Shown here piece by piece: positions 43,423 through 55,049 of a DNA stretch of 64,000 nucleotides; position 1 is the first letter of the stretch; the number at the start of each line of letters is the position of its first letter. A program made the position numbers and the translations under genes. Under the pieces are notes generated by a model, which was not told the DNA's origin, searched no databases, and saw nothing but the letters and a program-made list of their open reading frames with translations. Origin of the DNA: Nemertoderma westbladi (taxonomy: Eukaryota; Xenacoelomorpha; Nemertodermatida; Nemertodermatidae); the NCBI GenBank assembly GCA_032718475.1, contig JAUCBJ010003514.1, positions 1 through 64,000 on the forward strand, given 5' to 3'.

Positions 43423-45740
43423 CACGTTTTGAATAACACAAAACTATTGTAAATTATTTGACAATACCACACAAAAATTTTCAAAATACTTCGGCAGCTC
43501 CAAATAAAAACCCAGTAAGTACATTTTTTGACTTTTCGCGATAATCGCGTTTAAAGTTTTTGGACTTTAAACAACTGGCATTTGGTTAAAATTTAATTTG
43601 ATGAGTTATACTTTTGTGTACCTTTACAAATTGTACATATATACACCATGACCAGTAATATAGTGTTATTTTCTGACGACACGGACCCCCCCCCCCCAAA
43701 TTTTTCTACAAATCTTTATCATATCGCTTGAAATTTGAAACACAACTACAGTAGGGGTCTCAAAGTGCATCTGTTCTTTGAGATTTTCTCAAAGATTTTC
43801 TAAAAGTGTCTAAAAGTCATTACATTACTCCCAACGGCCGCTTTGAATTCTTGTAGACACTTTTAGTTGGTAATCTCAAAGTGATTTCCTGCTTTTAGGC
43901 ACTTTGAATTCTTTGAGAAATGTCACTTTGAGGTAGTTTGCGGCACTTTGAATTCTTTGCGAAAATAAACTCCGAGGTATTGACAACTCGTGGTATGTCA
44001 ACAGATGCAGAGGCATTCTCGGGGAACAATATCATGCAGACAACAAAGTGATACTTGTGGGCTGGCCAGTTGTTGCCTAGAAGCTATTCCCATTAATTTA
44101 TCACATTGAGGTTCCTGGGGTCATTACGGGATGGGTTTTCGGTCGCAAGTACAAATTGAATTTACGGCGCCCTTTGACAAGCATTCTACCCCCCCCCCCC
44201 CCACCCACCATTCCCTTGGAAATAAAAACCTTTTATAAATGTCTTTCTAAAAAAACATTCTTAAAAATCAAATAATGCATGAAACATAATTAGTGAAACA
44301 AGATTAATGCTTGACAAGAAAAATTAATTTAATAATAACATAAAACATTATAAAATTAACAATTAATATAAGAGAAACTGCACTGCAGTTTCTCTGTGTA
44401 TACGCAGTTTCATTATAATGTCCTGAAGAAGCCCTGTTGGGAGAAAGTTATAATAACTTTCATTATTCACCTGAGGTCAACCATATGACTCTCTAGGCCA
44501 CTGATGTTAGGACAAAGTCAGAAAGTCAGAATGTCCGAATGAATGAATTCTGAATGAATGAATTCTCAGAATTTTCCGCATTGCGTCATTTCTCATAGGC
44601 CACTGTCAACAGAGGAAGGGAGATCGCTCTGATTGGCTGAAATATATGTCAACAAAGCAGATTCCTCACACAAAGGAACAGCTGGTAGATTTTGTCATTC
44701 TAACTCTGAGATTTTTGACAGACATGTAGTTGTACAATTATAAGCCTTTTAGAGTATTTAGCGCATTGCGCAAAATGACTTATTTTGTCCGCAAAAGCTT
44801 TTACAGGTGCCTCAGATGGCGGTACACATCAATTGAATTACAGTAAAACAATTAAAATGCACCAGGATTGAAAATTATACATGATATTTATTATGAAAAA
44901 GTGCCTTACCGCTTTAAATTGGATGGCGGTTTTAATGAACTGTTAATAATTTTGTCCTTGTAAGGAGAACTATTTGAACGACCACCTAAATTGGTATAAA
45001 ATTTGGGATAATAATTTAACAAATTAATTATCGTATTTTTTGCTTTTTCTCTGCTCTACTACAGTATCATTTCACCTCTTATGGATTTTTGTACGAATTT
45101 ACAAAAATGGGAATGGGGGTTCATGGCTCCCACCTGTAGCCGTCAAGTCTCACCCCCCATTGAAGGTTTTTTTCGTTTTTTTCGTTTTCACGCTTTTTCG
45201 TAAATACGAATTATTGGTTTTAAGGGGGGGGGGGGGGGGGGGGGGGCTTACACCATTTTCGAACAACTCTTCGATTTATCACTCTCAGCGTTTCAAAATT
45301 GTTTGGTTTTGGCTAAAATTTTGAATATAGGTGTCTGAGATGCATTCTACATGACAGGTCAGAAAAGTTTTTTTTTCGCTATTTAAGATTAGTTAATACT
45401 AGTTAACAATAAAAAAAACTTAGTTGCGCTTAAAACACTAAGGCTTTTACAGTTTTGAATCTAATCACTTGAAAGTTTTTTTATATGATATATCAAAGAT
45501 GGGGCAACATAACTATCAGGCGAAATTTTGTGAAAATAATTCTGCACCGCTAGGTGGCGCTGCAAATTTATGCAAATTTTTAGGTTTGTTATAAATAGTA
45601 TTAAATTTTATTAACAAGAAATTTCGAAAAGTTGTCAGAAACTTTTATGCAGGGTGGCTATTTAGACACCCACAGAAAGTTTCAGACTAATTGCTCAAAA
45701 ATTGTAGAAGTAGTAGGATTTTGAAGTTGACAATTTCATA
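43423..45740. other. Intergenic, no gene; poly-C/G runs and small repeats
   Basis: There are C-runs near 43687 and 44190 and a G-run of about 24 at 45223-45246. ACTTTGAATTCTTTG words recur around 43850-43960, and a 25-bp palindrome lies at 44371. A stretch near 44610-44830 shares words with 13715-13930. No coding region was recognised; the short plus-strand frame over the G-run is not credible. Confidence 0.5.
44371..44395. repeat. Perfect 12-bp-arm palindrome
   Basis: AGAGAAACTGCA, one C, then TGCAGTTTCTCT form a perfect inverted repeat with a single-base spacer. No gene adjoins it, so a role as a terminator or hairpin RNA is not claimed. Confidence 0.7.
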
Positions 45741-45786
45741 AAAAAAACGTCTAACAAAGGTTGCCAAGGATTTTGAAAAGCTAGAA

Positions 45787-46749
45787 TTGCGACTGGATGA
45801 TAAATTACTTCAATTCGAAGAAGAAGTTGAGCACCTTCGTATGCAATCGATTAGACAGGAGCAAGTAATTGGAGATAATAATCAAAAGGCTCATACGAGG
45901 ATAAATGAGTTGCGAGATGTTATTGGAAGTAAAGCAGAGGAAAGTCAAAAGAAGATAGATGATCTTGAAACTGAAGTAATGAATGTTAAGGACTGCACCA
46001 ACAAGTATAATGTCAGTAGTCAACCGGAAGAAGTCAATGGTGGCCAATGGACCAAGGTATCATATTCTGCGAAGGTAAAAACACCTCGAAATAGTAATGG
46101 TACGAATATCGCCATTCTCTCGAAACAAATAAAATTAGAGGAGGAGGAACATAACAAACGCAAAACGAATGTTGTCGTTAAGGGATTGAGAGGTCACGAT
46201 GACAAGGCACAAGTTATTGACATTGCTGCATATCTGGACATCCAATTATCCAAAGAAGAAATAACGACTAAGCGTGTATCCAAACAGCCATTGTCTAACC
46301 AACAAAGTAAACTGCTGATAGTAACTGTTCCACGGGAGAAAAGATCATCTCTCTTAAGGAAAGCTCGAGAATTGCGTCACTCTGATAGATATGACAATAT
46401 ATATATTACACCGGACTATACCCCAGAAGAAAGTAGATCACAGTTCGAGTTACGTGAGGAACGGCGGCGACTAATGGTTGCGTACCCAGATAAATACTGG
46501 GTAATAAATAAAGGGTCGGTAGTAGAGAGTCCACGGAGCACAATTCATAGGAGTAAGTCTGTTATGGTCAAACCGTCAAATGGTCCGGCAGATATCACTA
46601 CTCCGTCATCGCAGGCTGACCACGACGCGACAACAACAGCTCACCAAATAGTTGATCTCACCAACCCCTCTCCAAACGCCCACTCAAATAGTGAACAGCA
46701 ATCTCGCACTCGGCAGAGCTTTGAGGACCTAGTTACAAAGACTGATTGA
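45787..46749 (+). CDS. LINE ORF1 protein
   Basis: The frame starts with a non-ATG codon and is open about 15 codons further upstream, so the true N-terminus is probably lost. Residues 1-75 have a heptad pattern of a coiled coil (FEEEVEHLRMQSIRQEQVIG, KKIDDLETEVMNVKD). A central RRM-like and C-terminal nucleic-acid-binding region follows: RKTNVVVKGLRG, KLLIVTVPREKRSSLLRKAR, IYITPDYTPEESRSQFELRE. Proteins of this layout bind the LINE RNA and act as chaperones. ORF2 starts 15 bp after its stop. Confidence 0.82.
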   Translation: MRLDDKLLQFEEEVEHLRMQSIRQEQVIGDNNQKAHTRINELRDVIGSKAEESQKKIDDLETEVMNVKDCTNKYNVSSQPEEVNGGQWTKVSYSAKVKTPRNSNGTNIAILSKQIKLEEEEHNKRKTNVVVKGLRGHDDKAQVIDIAAYLDIQLSKEEITTKRVSKQPLSNQQSKLLIVTVPREKRSSLLRKARELRHSDRYDNIYITPDYTPEESRSQFELREERRRLMVAYPDKYWVINKGSVVESPRSTIHRSKSVMVKPSNGPADITTPSSQADHDATTTAHQIVDLTNPSPNAHSNSEQQSRTRQSFEDLVTKTD

Positions 46750-46764
46750 CAACCAACCATCCCG

Positions 46765-49700
46765 ATGAGCATGAACTCGAACCATCTTGAACCGAAATAC
46801 ACTGCTGTATGTTTGTATAATGCTCGATCCATTAATAACAAAGCGGCAATTATTAAAGATCACATTGTAGATGATAGAATAGACATCCTTGCGATAACGG
46901 AAGCGTGGTTAAAGGGTGATGAGAGCGATAACCAAGTAACAAACGAAATATGTCCTAAAGGATACGTTATAGAACACAATCCTAGAACAACCACGAGAGG
47001 TGGAGGAGTAGCTTGTGTTTTCAAACGGTGTCTCAAATTAAAAACGTGTGCCGCTAGTGAGTTTGTGTATTCTACATTTGAATATATTGAATTAACATTC
47101 ACCCAACTTGGATCTGTTATTAGGCTTATTATATTGTACCGCACCTGCCCTTCGCCTAAAAACGGACTCACTGCAGCATTATTCTTTGAACAATTCGCTG
47201 AGTTTCTGCAGCACATTATAGTTCTTCCGGGTAGAATACTATTATTGGGTGATTTTAACTTTCATGTTGATGTCTGCGATAACAAGGATGCCGCCGAGTT
47301 TCTTGACATTTTAAATTGCTTTGGATTGGTACAGTTAGTAAATCAACCAACCCACATAAAGGGCCATACACTAGATCTGGTGCTAGTACACACTGACGAC
47401 CAGAATATCGTTTGCAACGTTTTTGTACGAAATATAGGTTTATCCGACCACTTTGCAGTCTACTTTAACTTGAATTTCACTAAACCAGCCGATATATCAC
47501 AGACAATAAGTTACCGAAATATAAGTAAAATAAACGGTAATCTGTTTTTGGAGGATTTAAAACATTCACCAGTATGCGACTCTCCTTCTGGTGATATTAA
47601 TGGAGTTATTAAAATGTATAATGATAACCTAATGAACATACTCGATAAACACGCCCCATTACAAACAAAAACTGTTTCCATGAGGCCGAAGGCAAATTGG
47701 TACACTGATGAGATTAACGACGCAAAAAGAAAACGCAGAAGATTGGAGCGCCGATATCGAAAGACGAATATCTGTGCTGATTGTATCGCCTATCGCCTAC
47801 AGTGCACGGTGGTTGCCAATACCATAGCGTCAGCAAAAGAGACATATTATAGTAACATTATAAAGAATAATGCAGGTGATCAACGAAAACTATTTTCAGT
47901 GGCTGCCAAAATACTTTATCGTAAAAACAAAAGTACATTGCCTTCACACGAGGATGATGAAAAGTTGGCGAACAGGTTTATGGAATTCTTTGACAAGAAA
48001 ATAAAGGATATTAGATATGACTTATTATCTGGAAATGGCGGTTCTACTTCACGGGGCGTTGATGATCTGGGGGCTCCTACGGAGGGCGCTATCAAACTGG
48101 GTGTTCCTACGGGGGGCGCTACTGAATTGGGCATTCCTACGGGGGGTGATACTGGACTGGGCGCTCCTACAGGGGAATCATCCGACCAGGGCGTTCCTAC
48201 GGGGGGAGCATCTGACCTGGGCATTCCTACAGGGGGTGCTGCTGGACTGGGTGTTTCTACGGGGGGTGCAACTGGACTGGGCGTTCCTACGGGGGGCTCA
48301 TCTGAACTGGGCATTCCTATTGGGGGACCATCTGACCTGGGCATTCTTACGGGTGAAGCATCGGATCTGGGTGTTCCTACAGGGGGCGCTAGTGAACTGG
48401 GCGTTCCTATGGGGGGCGCAACCAACCTGGGCATTCCTACGGGGGGTGTTACTGGACTGGGCGCTCCTATGGGGGGGGGGGGGCTACTGAACTGGGCATT
48501 CATACGGGGGCCGCTACGGGACTGGGCATTCCTACGGGGTGCGCAACTAACCTAGGCATTCCTACGGGGGGCGCTACGGGACTGGGCGTTCCTACGGGTA
48601 TGGGGGGCGCAACCAACGGTAAAGGAAACAATATTCCCAAATTGGAACACTTTAATAAAATAACAATGGATGAGGCAGAAAAGCTAATAAAGAACTCAAA
48701 ATCTAAATCTAGTACCATGGATCCGATTCCCACGCAATTAGTAAAACATTCAATAAAATTGTTGCTACCAGTGATTATGTTAATTATTAATTTATCAATT
48801 ACAACTGCTACTGTGCCGACTCTATTCAAGGAAGCTGTGTTAACACCAGTCATAAAGAAAGCACGATTAAACCCTGAGATACTTAGGAACTTTAGGCCGG
48901 TGTCTAATCTGATATATTTAGCAAAGTTAACAGAAAGGGTGATTGCAAACCAGCTGATGACTCATATGAACATAAATAAATTGTATGAACCTTTACAGAG
49001 CGCGTACAGACCCTTACACGGAACGGAGACCGCGTTGCTTAAGGTAAGCGACGACATATTACGCGAAATCAATTCGGGATCGGGAGTACTTCTCGTCTTA
49101 TTAGACCTTAGTGCTGCCTTCGACACGGTCGACCACGTTAAACTGTTGGACACTCTAGATCGAGAAATCGGGGTTGAGGGAATCGCCCTGGACTGGTTCA
49201 GATCGTACTTGTCGAATAGGTCACAACAGGTTCGCATTAATGCAAAATATTCGAACCGGTTGGATTTGCTGTACGGGCTGCCACAAGGATCGGTACTTGG
49301 GCCTATATTATTTTCGATATACACTCGTTCGCTTTCAAATGTTATTCGCAACCACGGCCTCTCGTATCATTTGTACGCGGACGATACACAGCTATACATT
49401 AGTTTTAAACCTATTAATTCGTCCGTCGCTGTTGAGGTGACTGAACGTTGCGTGGCCGATGTAAAGAAGTGGATGGAAGATAATTTATTGAAAATGAACT
49501 CAGATAAAACGGAGATTATCCTTCTGCAGTCCCGTTTCGGTAAACAACTAACGCCCCCTAACATACAAATAGGGGATGACCTGATCAGCTGCAGCGACAA
49601 GGCACGTAATATAGGTTTCATCGTGGATTCAAATCTGACATACAGCAATCAAATAAGTACAACGGTCCGAGATGCATTTCTTCATCTTCGAAGTTTGGCT

Positions 49701-50002
49701 AAAATTAAACGGTACCTCAGCAGACATGACCTTGAAATCTTAATTCACGCCTTTGTCACAAACAAACTCGACAGCAACAACTCATTATCCGGGATTTAAG
49801 ACCTCCACGACAATTACGGTCTGCTGATAAGGGACTTCTAATTGTACCGCAGTTTTACTTGCATAATTACGGGAGACGGGCGTTCTCAATTGCGGCACCA
49901 ACAATCTGGAACTCCCTCCCGCAAGAAGTTAGAGATGCCACGACGCTGACTCTGTTTAAATCGCGACTCAAAACTCACCTGTACAAAGAGGAATATTGCT
50001 GA
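46765..50002 (+). pseudogene. LINE ORF2: endonuclease, Gly-rich repeat linker, RT
   Basis: ORF2 starts at ATG 46765. The endonuclease domain shows YNARSINNKA, AITEAWLKGDE, LLLGDFNFHVDVC, GHTLDLVLVHTD and GLSDHFAVYF. A decapeptide repeat array (48060-48604) follows. The reverse transcriptase is read from about 48600: FRPVSNLIYLAKLTERV, VLLVLLDLSAAFDTVDH, GLPQGSVLGPILFSIYT, YHLYADDTQLYI. The C-terminal domain has IAAPTIWNSLPQEVRDA and LKTHLYKEEYC before TGA. Two lesions are seen against the copy at 58482. A G-run of 13 rather than 14 at 48470-48482 shifts the frame to a stop at 48555. About 227 bp after 49787 are replaced by a 13-bp filler, so an early stop follows at 49799. Confidence 0.9.
48058..48605 (+). 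repeat. 30-bp in-frame repeat array inside LINE ORF2, 18 units
   Basis: The unit encodes ten residues of the type GLGVPTGGAT, with variation at the first and last positions. Eighteen units can be counted. The 30-bp period keeps the frame, and the array is also open in other frames on both strands, which gives shadow ORFs. It joins the endonuclease to the reverse transcriptase. The copy at 59160-59708 has the same unit order, with one more G in the G-run. Confidence 0.93.
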
Positions 50003-50419
50003 TTTTTATTTAATATTGTTCAAACTTTTTAGTTATTAATTAATTCTCTGTACGTAGCCTTTTTAGTTGGTTTCAAATAGTTTTTAAGCGCCTTGAAATA
50101 TGTTCAGAAAGGCGCTATATAAATATATATTATTATTATTATATAAAATGGTTGTTAAATAAACCGCTGTTAAATAGCGGTTTTTAGATTTGGAAACACC
50201 ATTCAATGGTGCATTAATAACCATAAAAAAAATTTAAGGGTCGAAATTTTCAAACTCTCACATAATGATAGCAATCATAAATAATTAATGTAATAAAGTT
50301 AAAACGGCAATGAAAAATTCATTGATCTGTTCTTTATTTAGAACGATTATAACTTTTGGGGTTCAAGTCTCCCTCACTCACCCTACCTACTGTTGTATGT
50401 ATTTATTAATAGTACCTAA

Positions 50420-51240
50420 CTTATCTAGACTTTGCTGATGACTTATGAGTACTCTCAGAATCACTAGAGGGAGCCCAATGGCTCCTTAGCTCATTAGAAC
50501 ATGCGGCTTCTAGTGTTGGTCCTTTTATTAACTCTAGAAAGACCACAATTTTGACAGTTAACTTTGAAAGTCCTAAAATGCTTTAGAAGCTGTACTACTG
50601 TGTACATATCTACTGTATAAATGCTTTAGAAGCTGTTGTACGGAGTAGGCCTATATATCTATCAATTATTTATAATCTGTTGCACTTGTCTACATATACA
50701 GTATGCTTTAAAAGCTGTTGTACATATCCACTGTATAAATACTTTTGAAGCTGTGGCACATATTGTTAAGTATATATAAAAGATTTAGAATCCTGTTGTA
50801 CATATCTATATACTGCATAAATGCTTTAGAAGCTGTACATCTACTGTATAAATGCATTGGAAGCTGTAGCACAAAGCTCAATATATAAATCTTTTAGAAG
50901 CTGTTGTACATAACAATTATTTTACGCATTCAAGTTGGTCTCGATACTGAAAATGTTATAGAGCAAGCGAAACCGTTCTAAAATTCGCTGGACGGCAAGT
51001 TACAACAAACAATTGGTTTAAATCTCTAGAGTTAGCAAAGCGCAAACAATTAACTCGTCTTGGCACAATCAAAATGGAAAGTGGGGAGATTTGATTACGT
51101 AAGGGAAAGGCGTGGGCAGCGTTGAATAGGCTTTCCAGGATTTGGAAGTCACAGATAATTAATCGGAAACTTAAGGTCCGATTATTTAGAGCAGCAGTAG
51201 TTCCAGTACTCCTCTACGGGGACAGAGCGATCTCAGCAAC
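50420..51240 (+). pseudogene. LINE RT fragments split by a small repeat array
   Basis: The left piece (50420-50583) reads LDFADDL, then LSSLEHAASSVGPFINSRKT and ILTVNFESP, which matches the family at 16753-18100. The right piece (about 51085-51240) reads KAWAALNRLSRIWKSQIINR, KLKVRLFRAAVVPVLLYG, the C-terminal part of such an element. Repeats at 50575-50925 lie between. Confidence 0.75.
50575..50925. repeat. Irregular tandem repeat, GCTTTAGAAGCTGTTGTACAT type
   Basis: The words TTTAGAAGCTGT, TTTTGAAGCTGT or TTTAAAAGCTGT followed by TGTACATAT or CTACTGTATAAAT recur about eight times at irregular intervals of about 35-60 bp. Confidence 0.75.
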
Positions 51241-51244
51241 TAAG

Positions 51245-51800
51245 CGAAAACGAACAATAAGATGTTTCTAGACCCCCACTCCCCCCCCCCCCCCCCCTCC
51301 CAAAAAAATTAATTACAAGACTTTTTCCCATGTACATTGCGTTTGAAAAGTCTACGGTTCTCAGGCTACGTCCGACTTGAGTCAAAAATTTCTCTTCCCG
51401 CTAGCAACCTCGTTGCTATAGAGATAAGCCCAGAACCGCTAATGCACGAACTTGGGACCGGCACCAATCTGTAGGCAGCATATGATTTGCATGCACATCC
51501 TTTTTTGGAGTCGCCCAATCATGATCTTGGCCGTGATCAGCACAGATCGTTTCTGATCAAATATCGAACACTCAAAAATTGCTCCCTATGGAAAAATGTA
51601 TGGAAAAAATTAAAAAGGTTCCTCACCATCGATTAAGTGGGGGTAGCCACTTTTTTTTTAAAAGAAAAAAGTATCTTATTAGTATCTTATGCGCACAACT
51701 TATATATAAATATATATAATATAATATATTATAATACGAATAATACGTTTTACTGTGGATAATCTGGATGTATAAATAACTACCTAAGACAATCACTATA
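51245..51800. other. No gene seen; C-run
   Basis: The stretch holds a C-run at about 51279-51298 and ordinary AT-rich sequence. No coding motif or repeat family was recognised. Confidence 0.4.
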
Positions 51801-51877
51801 CATCTATATTTTAAAAGACAAGTTTTTGTAGAGCACACCGAGACAAACAATAACGCTAGTCATTGTATATACAATAA

Positions 51878-52518
51878 CAGGGCTGGATTAAGGCCTAGGC
51901 TAGCTAGGCTATAGCCTAGGGGCCCCCCGACTTTTTGGGGCCCCCACTTCCAATAACATATAAAGGAGGTGCAAATGATGGCGGCGGAGTCTATTAAACC
52001 CGCGACCATGGCGGCGGAGTAAGGTCACCCATGGAATACTAAATATAGATATTTACCGTAGATTTAGATATTTTCTATATTTAGTACTGTATTCCATGGG
52101 TCACCAGATGCCTGGTTTGGTTATGCTCTGGTTTGGGATTCGCGATATATGACTGCTGTAGTTCATTGAATGACTGTTGATATCTAACCATTTCATTCAA
52201 AATTAAAATATTATTATAATATCGGATTAGAATCTATTACTGTAGGGTGTAATTTTGACACTTTCCAATATTATAGAAATCGGATTTACTAAAACGATTC
52301 CCATTGTATTCTTATTATGTTCCAGATAACACCCCATGAAGTCAATATTCCCCGTAGATGAGGCGCCTTTAGTAATTATACTTATATGCGCGGCATTCCA
52401 AAACAATAATTAAAATTCATTCAATTCAATCAATCAATCAAATTCCTTCAATTATAATTCACATGTATTTCAATCATATACAGTAGGCCTAATTACCACT
52501 CGAGGGAGGGCTGAACCC

Positions 52519-52553
<35 letters not shown>

Positions 52554-52642
52554 ACGTTCCCTGTTGCCAAAGGGCGAGGGTCAATAAATTGTCATTAACC
52601 TACAGTACGGGTCATTAGCCCCAAAACCTTAATCCGGCCCTG
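51878..52642. mobile_element. 765-bp TIR element (MITE-like)
   Basis: Ends are CAGGGCTGGATTAAGG and CCTTAATCCGGCCCTG, imperfect inverted repeats of the kind seen in hAT-type MITEs. The duplicate block at 20120 lacks the element, so the empty site is known. Inside are a hairpin at about 52022-52106 with arms GGTCACCCATGGAATAC and a C-run of about 28 at 52523-52550. There is no coding capacity. Confidence 0.85.
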
Positions 52643-53457
52643 TAATTGTTCCGAGCCAAAAGTATAAGCCATAGCAGCACTAGAGTAGGTCATGCAATAT
52701 TAATCAAGGAATTCATAATTATTATGTATACTGTATTAAAACCGAACCACTACAGAACCAATGGGCCTTCTGCTTTTCTAATTCAAGGAATGAAAACCAA
52801 GTACAAAGTGTTGGGAATTAAAAAACCACAGGGTAACCAAGGATGACAACAAAATAAACGTAATTAGTCATGCCAATCATTTTGTCATAAACATATTATT
52901 GTGAGCTATTTAATCATGCAAAGCCACTGTTGGATTTAAATTCGCGGTAGTCTACAGTACTTCTCGTGTTTTTACTTATGTTAGGCCTAGGCTACTTAAT
53001 TAATTCTTTATATAAAACTATTATTAATCATATTGCTGATTCAAGCATCTATGTTAAAACATTTATTTAAACCAATTATTTATCACAGAGAATAATAAAT
53101 CATTAAAGTGTTTCTAAATATGATAGAAATGTTTCTGAATTACATAAGCTTGTATCACAACGATAATACATTTACAATTTTAACCAATGTGTCTGTCCAA
53201 ATATGTATATGAAATACAGTATTTCACTATTCCGGGACAGAATCTACAGTATATACTGTACACTAGGTATCTGCGATTTCGTCCAGGCCACTGAGTACTG
53301 AAGGTTGCGCCAACTGTGTTGATAACAAGATAAAGGCATAGCTTTGTACGGATGTATAAGAGATGGTTCTCGCGTGTTTGCGATAGAGTAAAAGGTTAAA
53401 GTTACAGTGCACGAGAAATCCGTTGTATATTGTCTGAAAGCACTTTGACACTTACAT

Positions 53458-53730
53458 TGTGGGGCGAGCCAAGCAGTCAGGGCGAGCCACGCAGTCAGGA
53501 CGAGCCACGCAGTCAGGGCGAGCCTTAGCGCACAATTATAATTAGTAAATGGGCAAAATTTTATGCCCCTCTGTCTGTCTGTCTGTCTGCCTGTCTCTGT
53601 GCCTTTCTGTCTGTCTAGGTCTGTCTGCCTAGGTCTGTCTGTCTCTCTGTCTGTCCGTCCGTCCGTCCAGATCAAATCGAACTTGCTCAAGTTCGCGTGC
53701 TGCGTGACGCCCCAGAAATTTGTTCCTATT
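53458..53730 (+). repeat. Dispersed element with (CTGT)n, copy 3, amplified end
   Basis: It is the counterpart of 20938-21160. Here the terminal word GGGCGAGCCACGCAGTCA occurs about four times in a row (53462-53525) against once in the other copy. Confidence 0.7.
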
Positions 53731-54860
53731 GCCTTTAGCACCCCAAATCCAACCAACACCAAAAAAGGTACTACAATAGAAAGAATTATACTTTTCATGC
53801 TTTTCACTTTTTTTACTTATTATGCCCCTTATAATTGGTTTAATGCCTTATATAATTTTACTACTTTTTATGCCCTGTATTTTTCCCCATTTTCCCAAAA
53901 TAGTGGAGAGTTTGGGAAGAATTGGATAAGTGTAAACAACTGAAGGTACGCGCTGCAGTTATAGGTACAAAAATTTAAAATTACGAATTCGTAGGATAGA
54001 AATAAAAGGGGAACAAATAGTGTTTGACCTACATATTATATGCTTCGTACTCTACTTCTTAAATGAGAACTACTGTGCAGTAGATGATCAATTGTTGTGA
54101 TCCAATTATCACCTGACTCATTTAATTATTATGGAATTTTTGAGAGATTCAAAAACATACATTTTTTATGCTCTGTGGGGGGACTTTCGACGCAGTAAAA
54201 AATTATCCCTCTCCAGGGGAATTCGACGCAAATAACAGCTGATTACTGCAAAAATAAAACTGTAACCTGTTTTCATTGAGTTCGTTTATTATTTTGGTTA
54301 GAATGACGTTTTACTGTAACCTACTCCTTTCCCTAAATTGAGAATAACATTTTAGGTTATAAAATTTTAGAATATTTGAAATAATGACGGTCCTTTACCT
54401 GTATAATAATATAATGCATTCCCTTTTTTAAATAACTATCGGTGCAAGCACCATACAGTAAACTGTACATGGTTTGTAATCCGTAAGGAACTAATTCCCC
54501 CTCCAAGTGACAAGAAAGTCCCTCTGGGTCAATAGCCCAAAAGAAGCAGGCCCAAGAAAGCTGCAAAGTTTTATTTGTAATTGTAATTGAAATAGGCCTA
54601 CTGTAGTGAATTGAATTTCTTACTTATCAGTATTAATTGTTAATTTTGATTGGTAATAGTGAATTATAGTAATTATTTAAATCGATTTGCATTTGCAATC
54701 GAGATAATTAATGTGTTGAAATTTCAGAGAGTTTCTCACATAGACGGGTGTATTTGCGAAATTGAAATTCAAAAGAAGCAGTCTGACAGTGAAGTCTCAA
54801 TTCTGCCAGCCCTAAAAAATACAGGGTAGAAAAGTACATATATAGGGCATAAAAGTACTT

Positions 54861-55035
54861 ATGAATGGTAGATCTTTTAGGCTCGCTGCTAAGCCATGGA
54901 ACGCCTGTTCACCCGTTACACAGTTACCCCCCCCCCCCCCCCCCCCCCAGTCTGATTCCCAAGTTGCCTTGGTTCCAATTCATTGGATTAATTGGAAGAG
55001 TACGGGAATGTCACCACTAGACCAAGTTGCTGCGA
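54861..55035 (-). mobile_element. tRNA-derived SINE with C-run
   Basis: On the minus strand the head reads CTTGGTCTAGTGGTGACATT, an A-box-like segment of Gly-tRNA type. It continues through AATTGGAACCAAGGCAAC to a G-run (C22 on the plus strand near 54927-54948) and AGCGAGCCTAAAAGATC. The minisatellite begins directly at its head. It is related to the copies at 28030 and 63735. Confidence 0.5.
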
Positions 55036-55049
55036 GCAGCAAAGTTGTA

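Larger units (their letters stand above)
45742..50142 (+). mobile_element. L2/CR1-like LINE, nearly full length, copy 1
   Basis: It carries ORF1 (45787-46749), ORF2 (46765-50002) and a short 3' UTR ending AAAGGCGCTATATAAATAT plus (ATT)n at 50128-50142. This tail is typical of L2/CR1-type elements. The 5' end is probably truncated, because ORF1 is open back to a TAA near 45740 with no good Met. A one-base G-run change and a deletion of about 227 bp inactivate ORF2. Confidence 0.9.
51805..55045. repeat. Segmental duplication, copy A3 of the 20.0-22.0 kb block
   Basis: It is nearly identical to 20045-22040. Differences are a 765-bp TIR element at 51878-52642, amplification of a 20-bp word at 53460-53525, about 350 bp extra at 54490-54838, and about 110 bp extra at 54893-55004 (the inner part of a SINE with a C-run). 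No gene is present. Confidence 0.88.

Noticed and set aside
47916-48503. Minus-strand Pro-rich ORF of 195 codons
   Set aside because: It is antisense to the 30-bp repeat array and linker of the LINE ORF2. The 30-bp period keeps several frames open on both strands.
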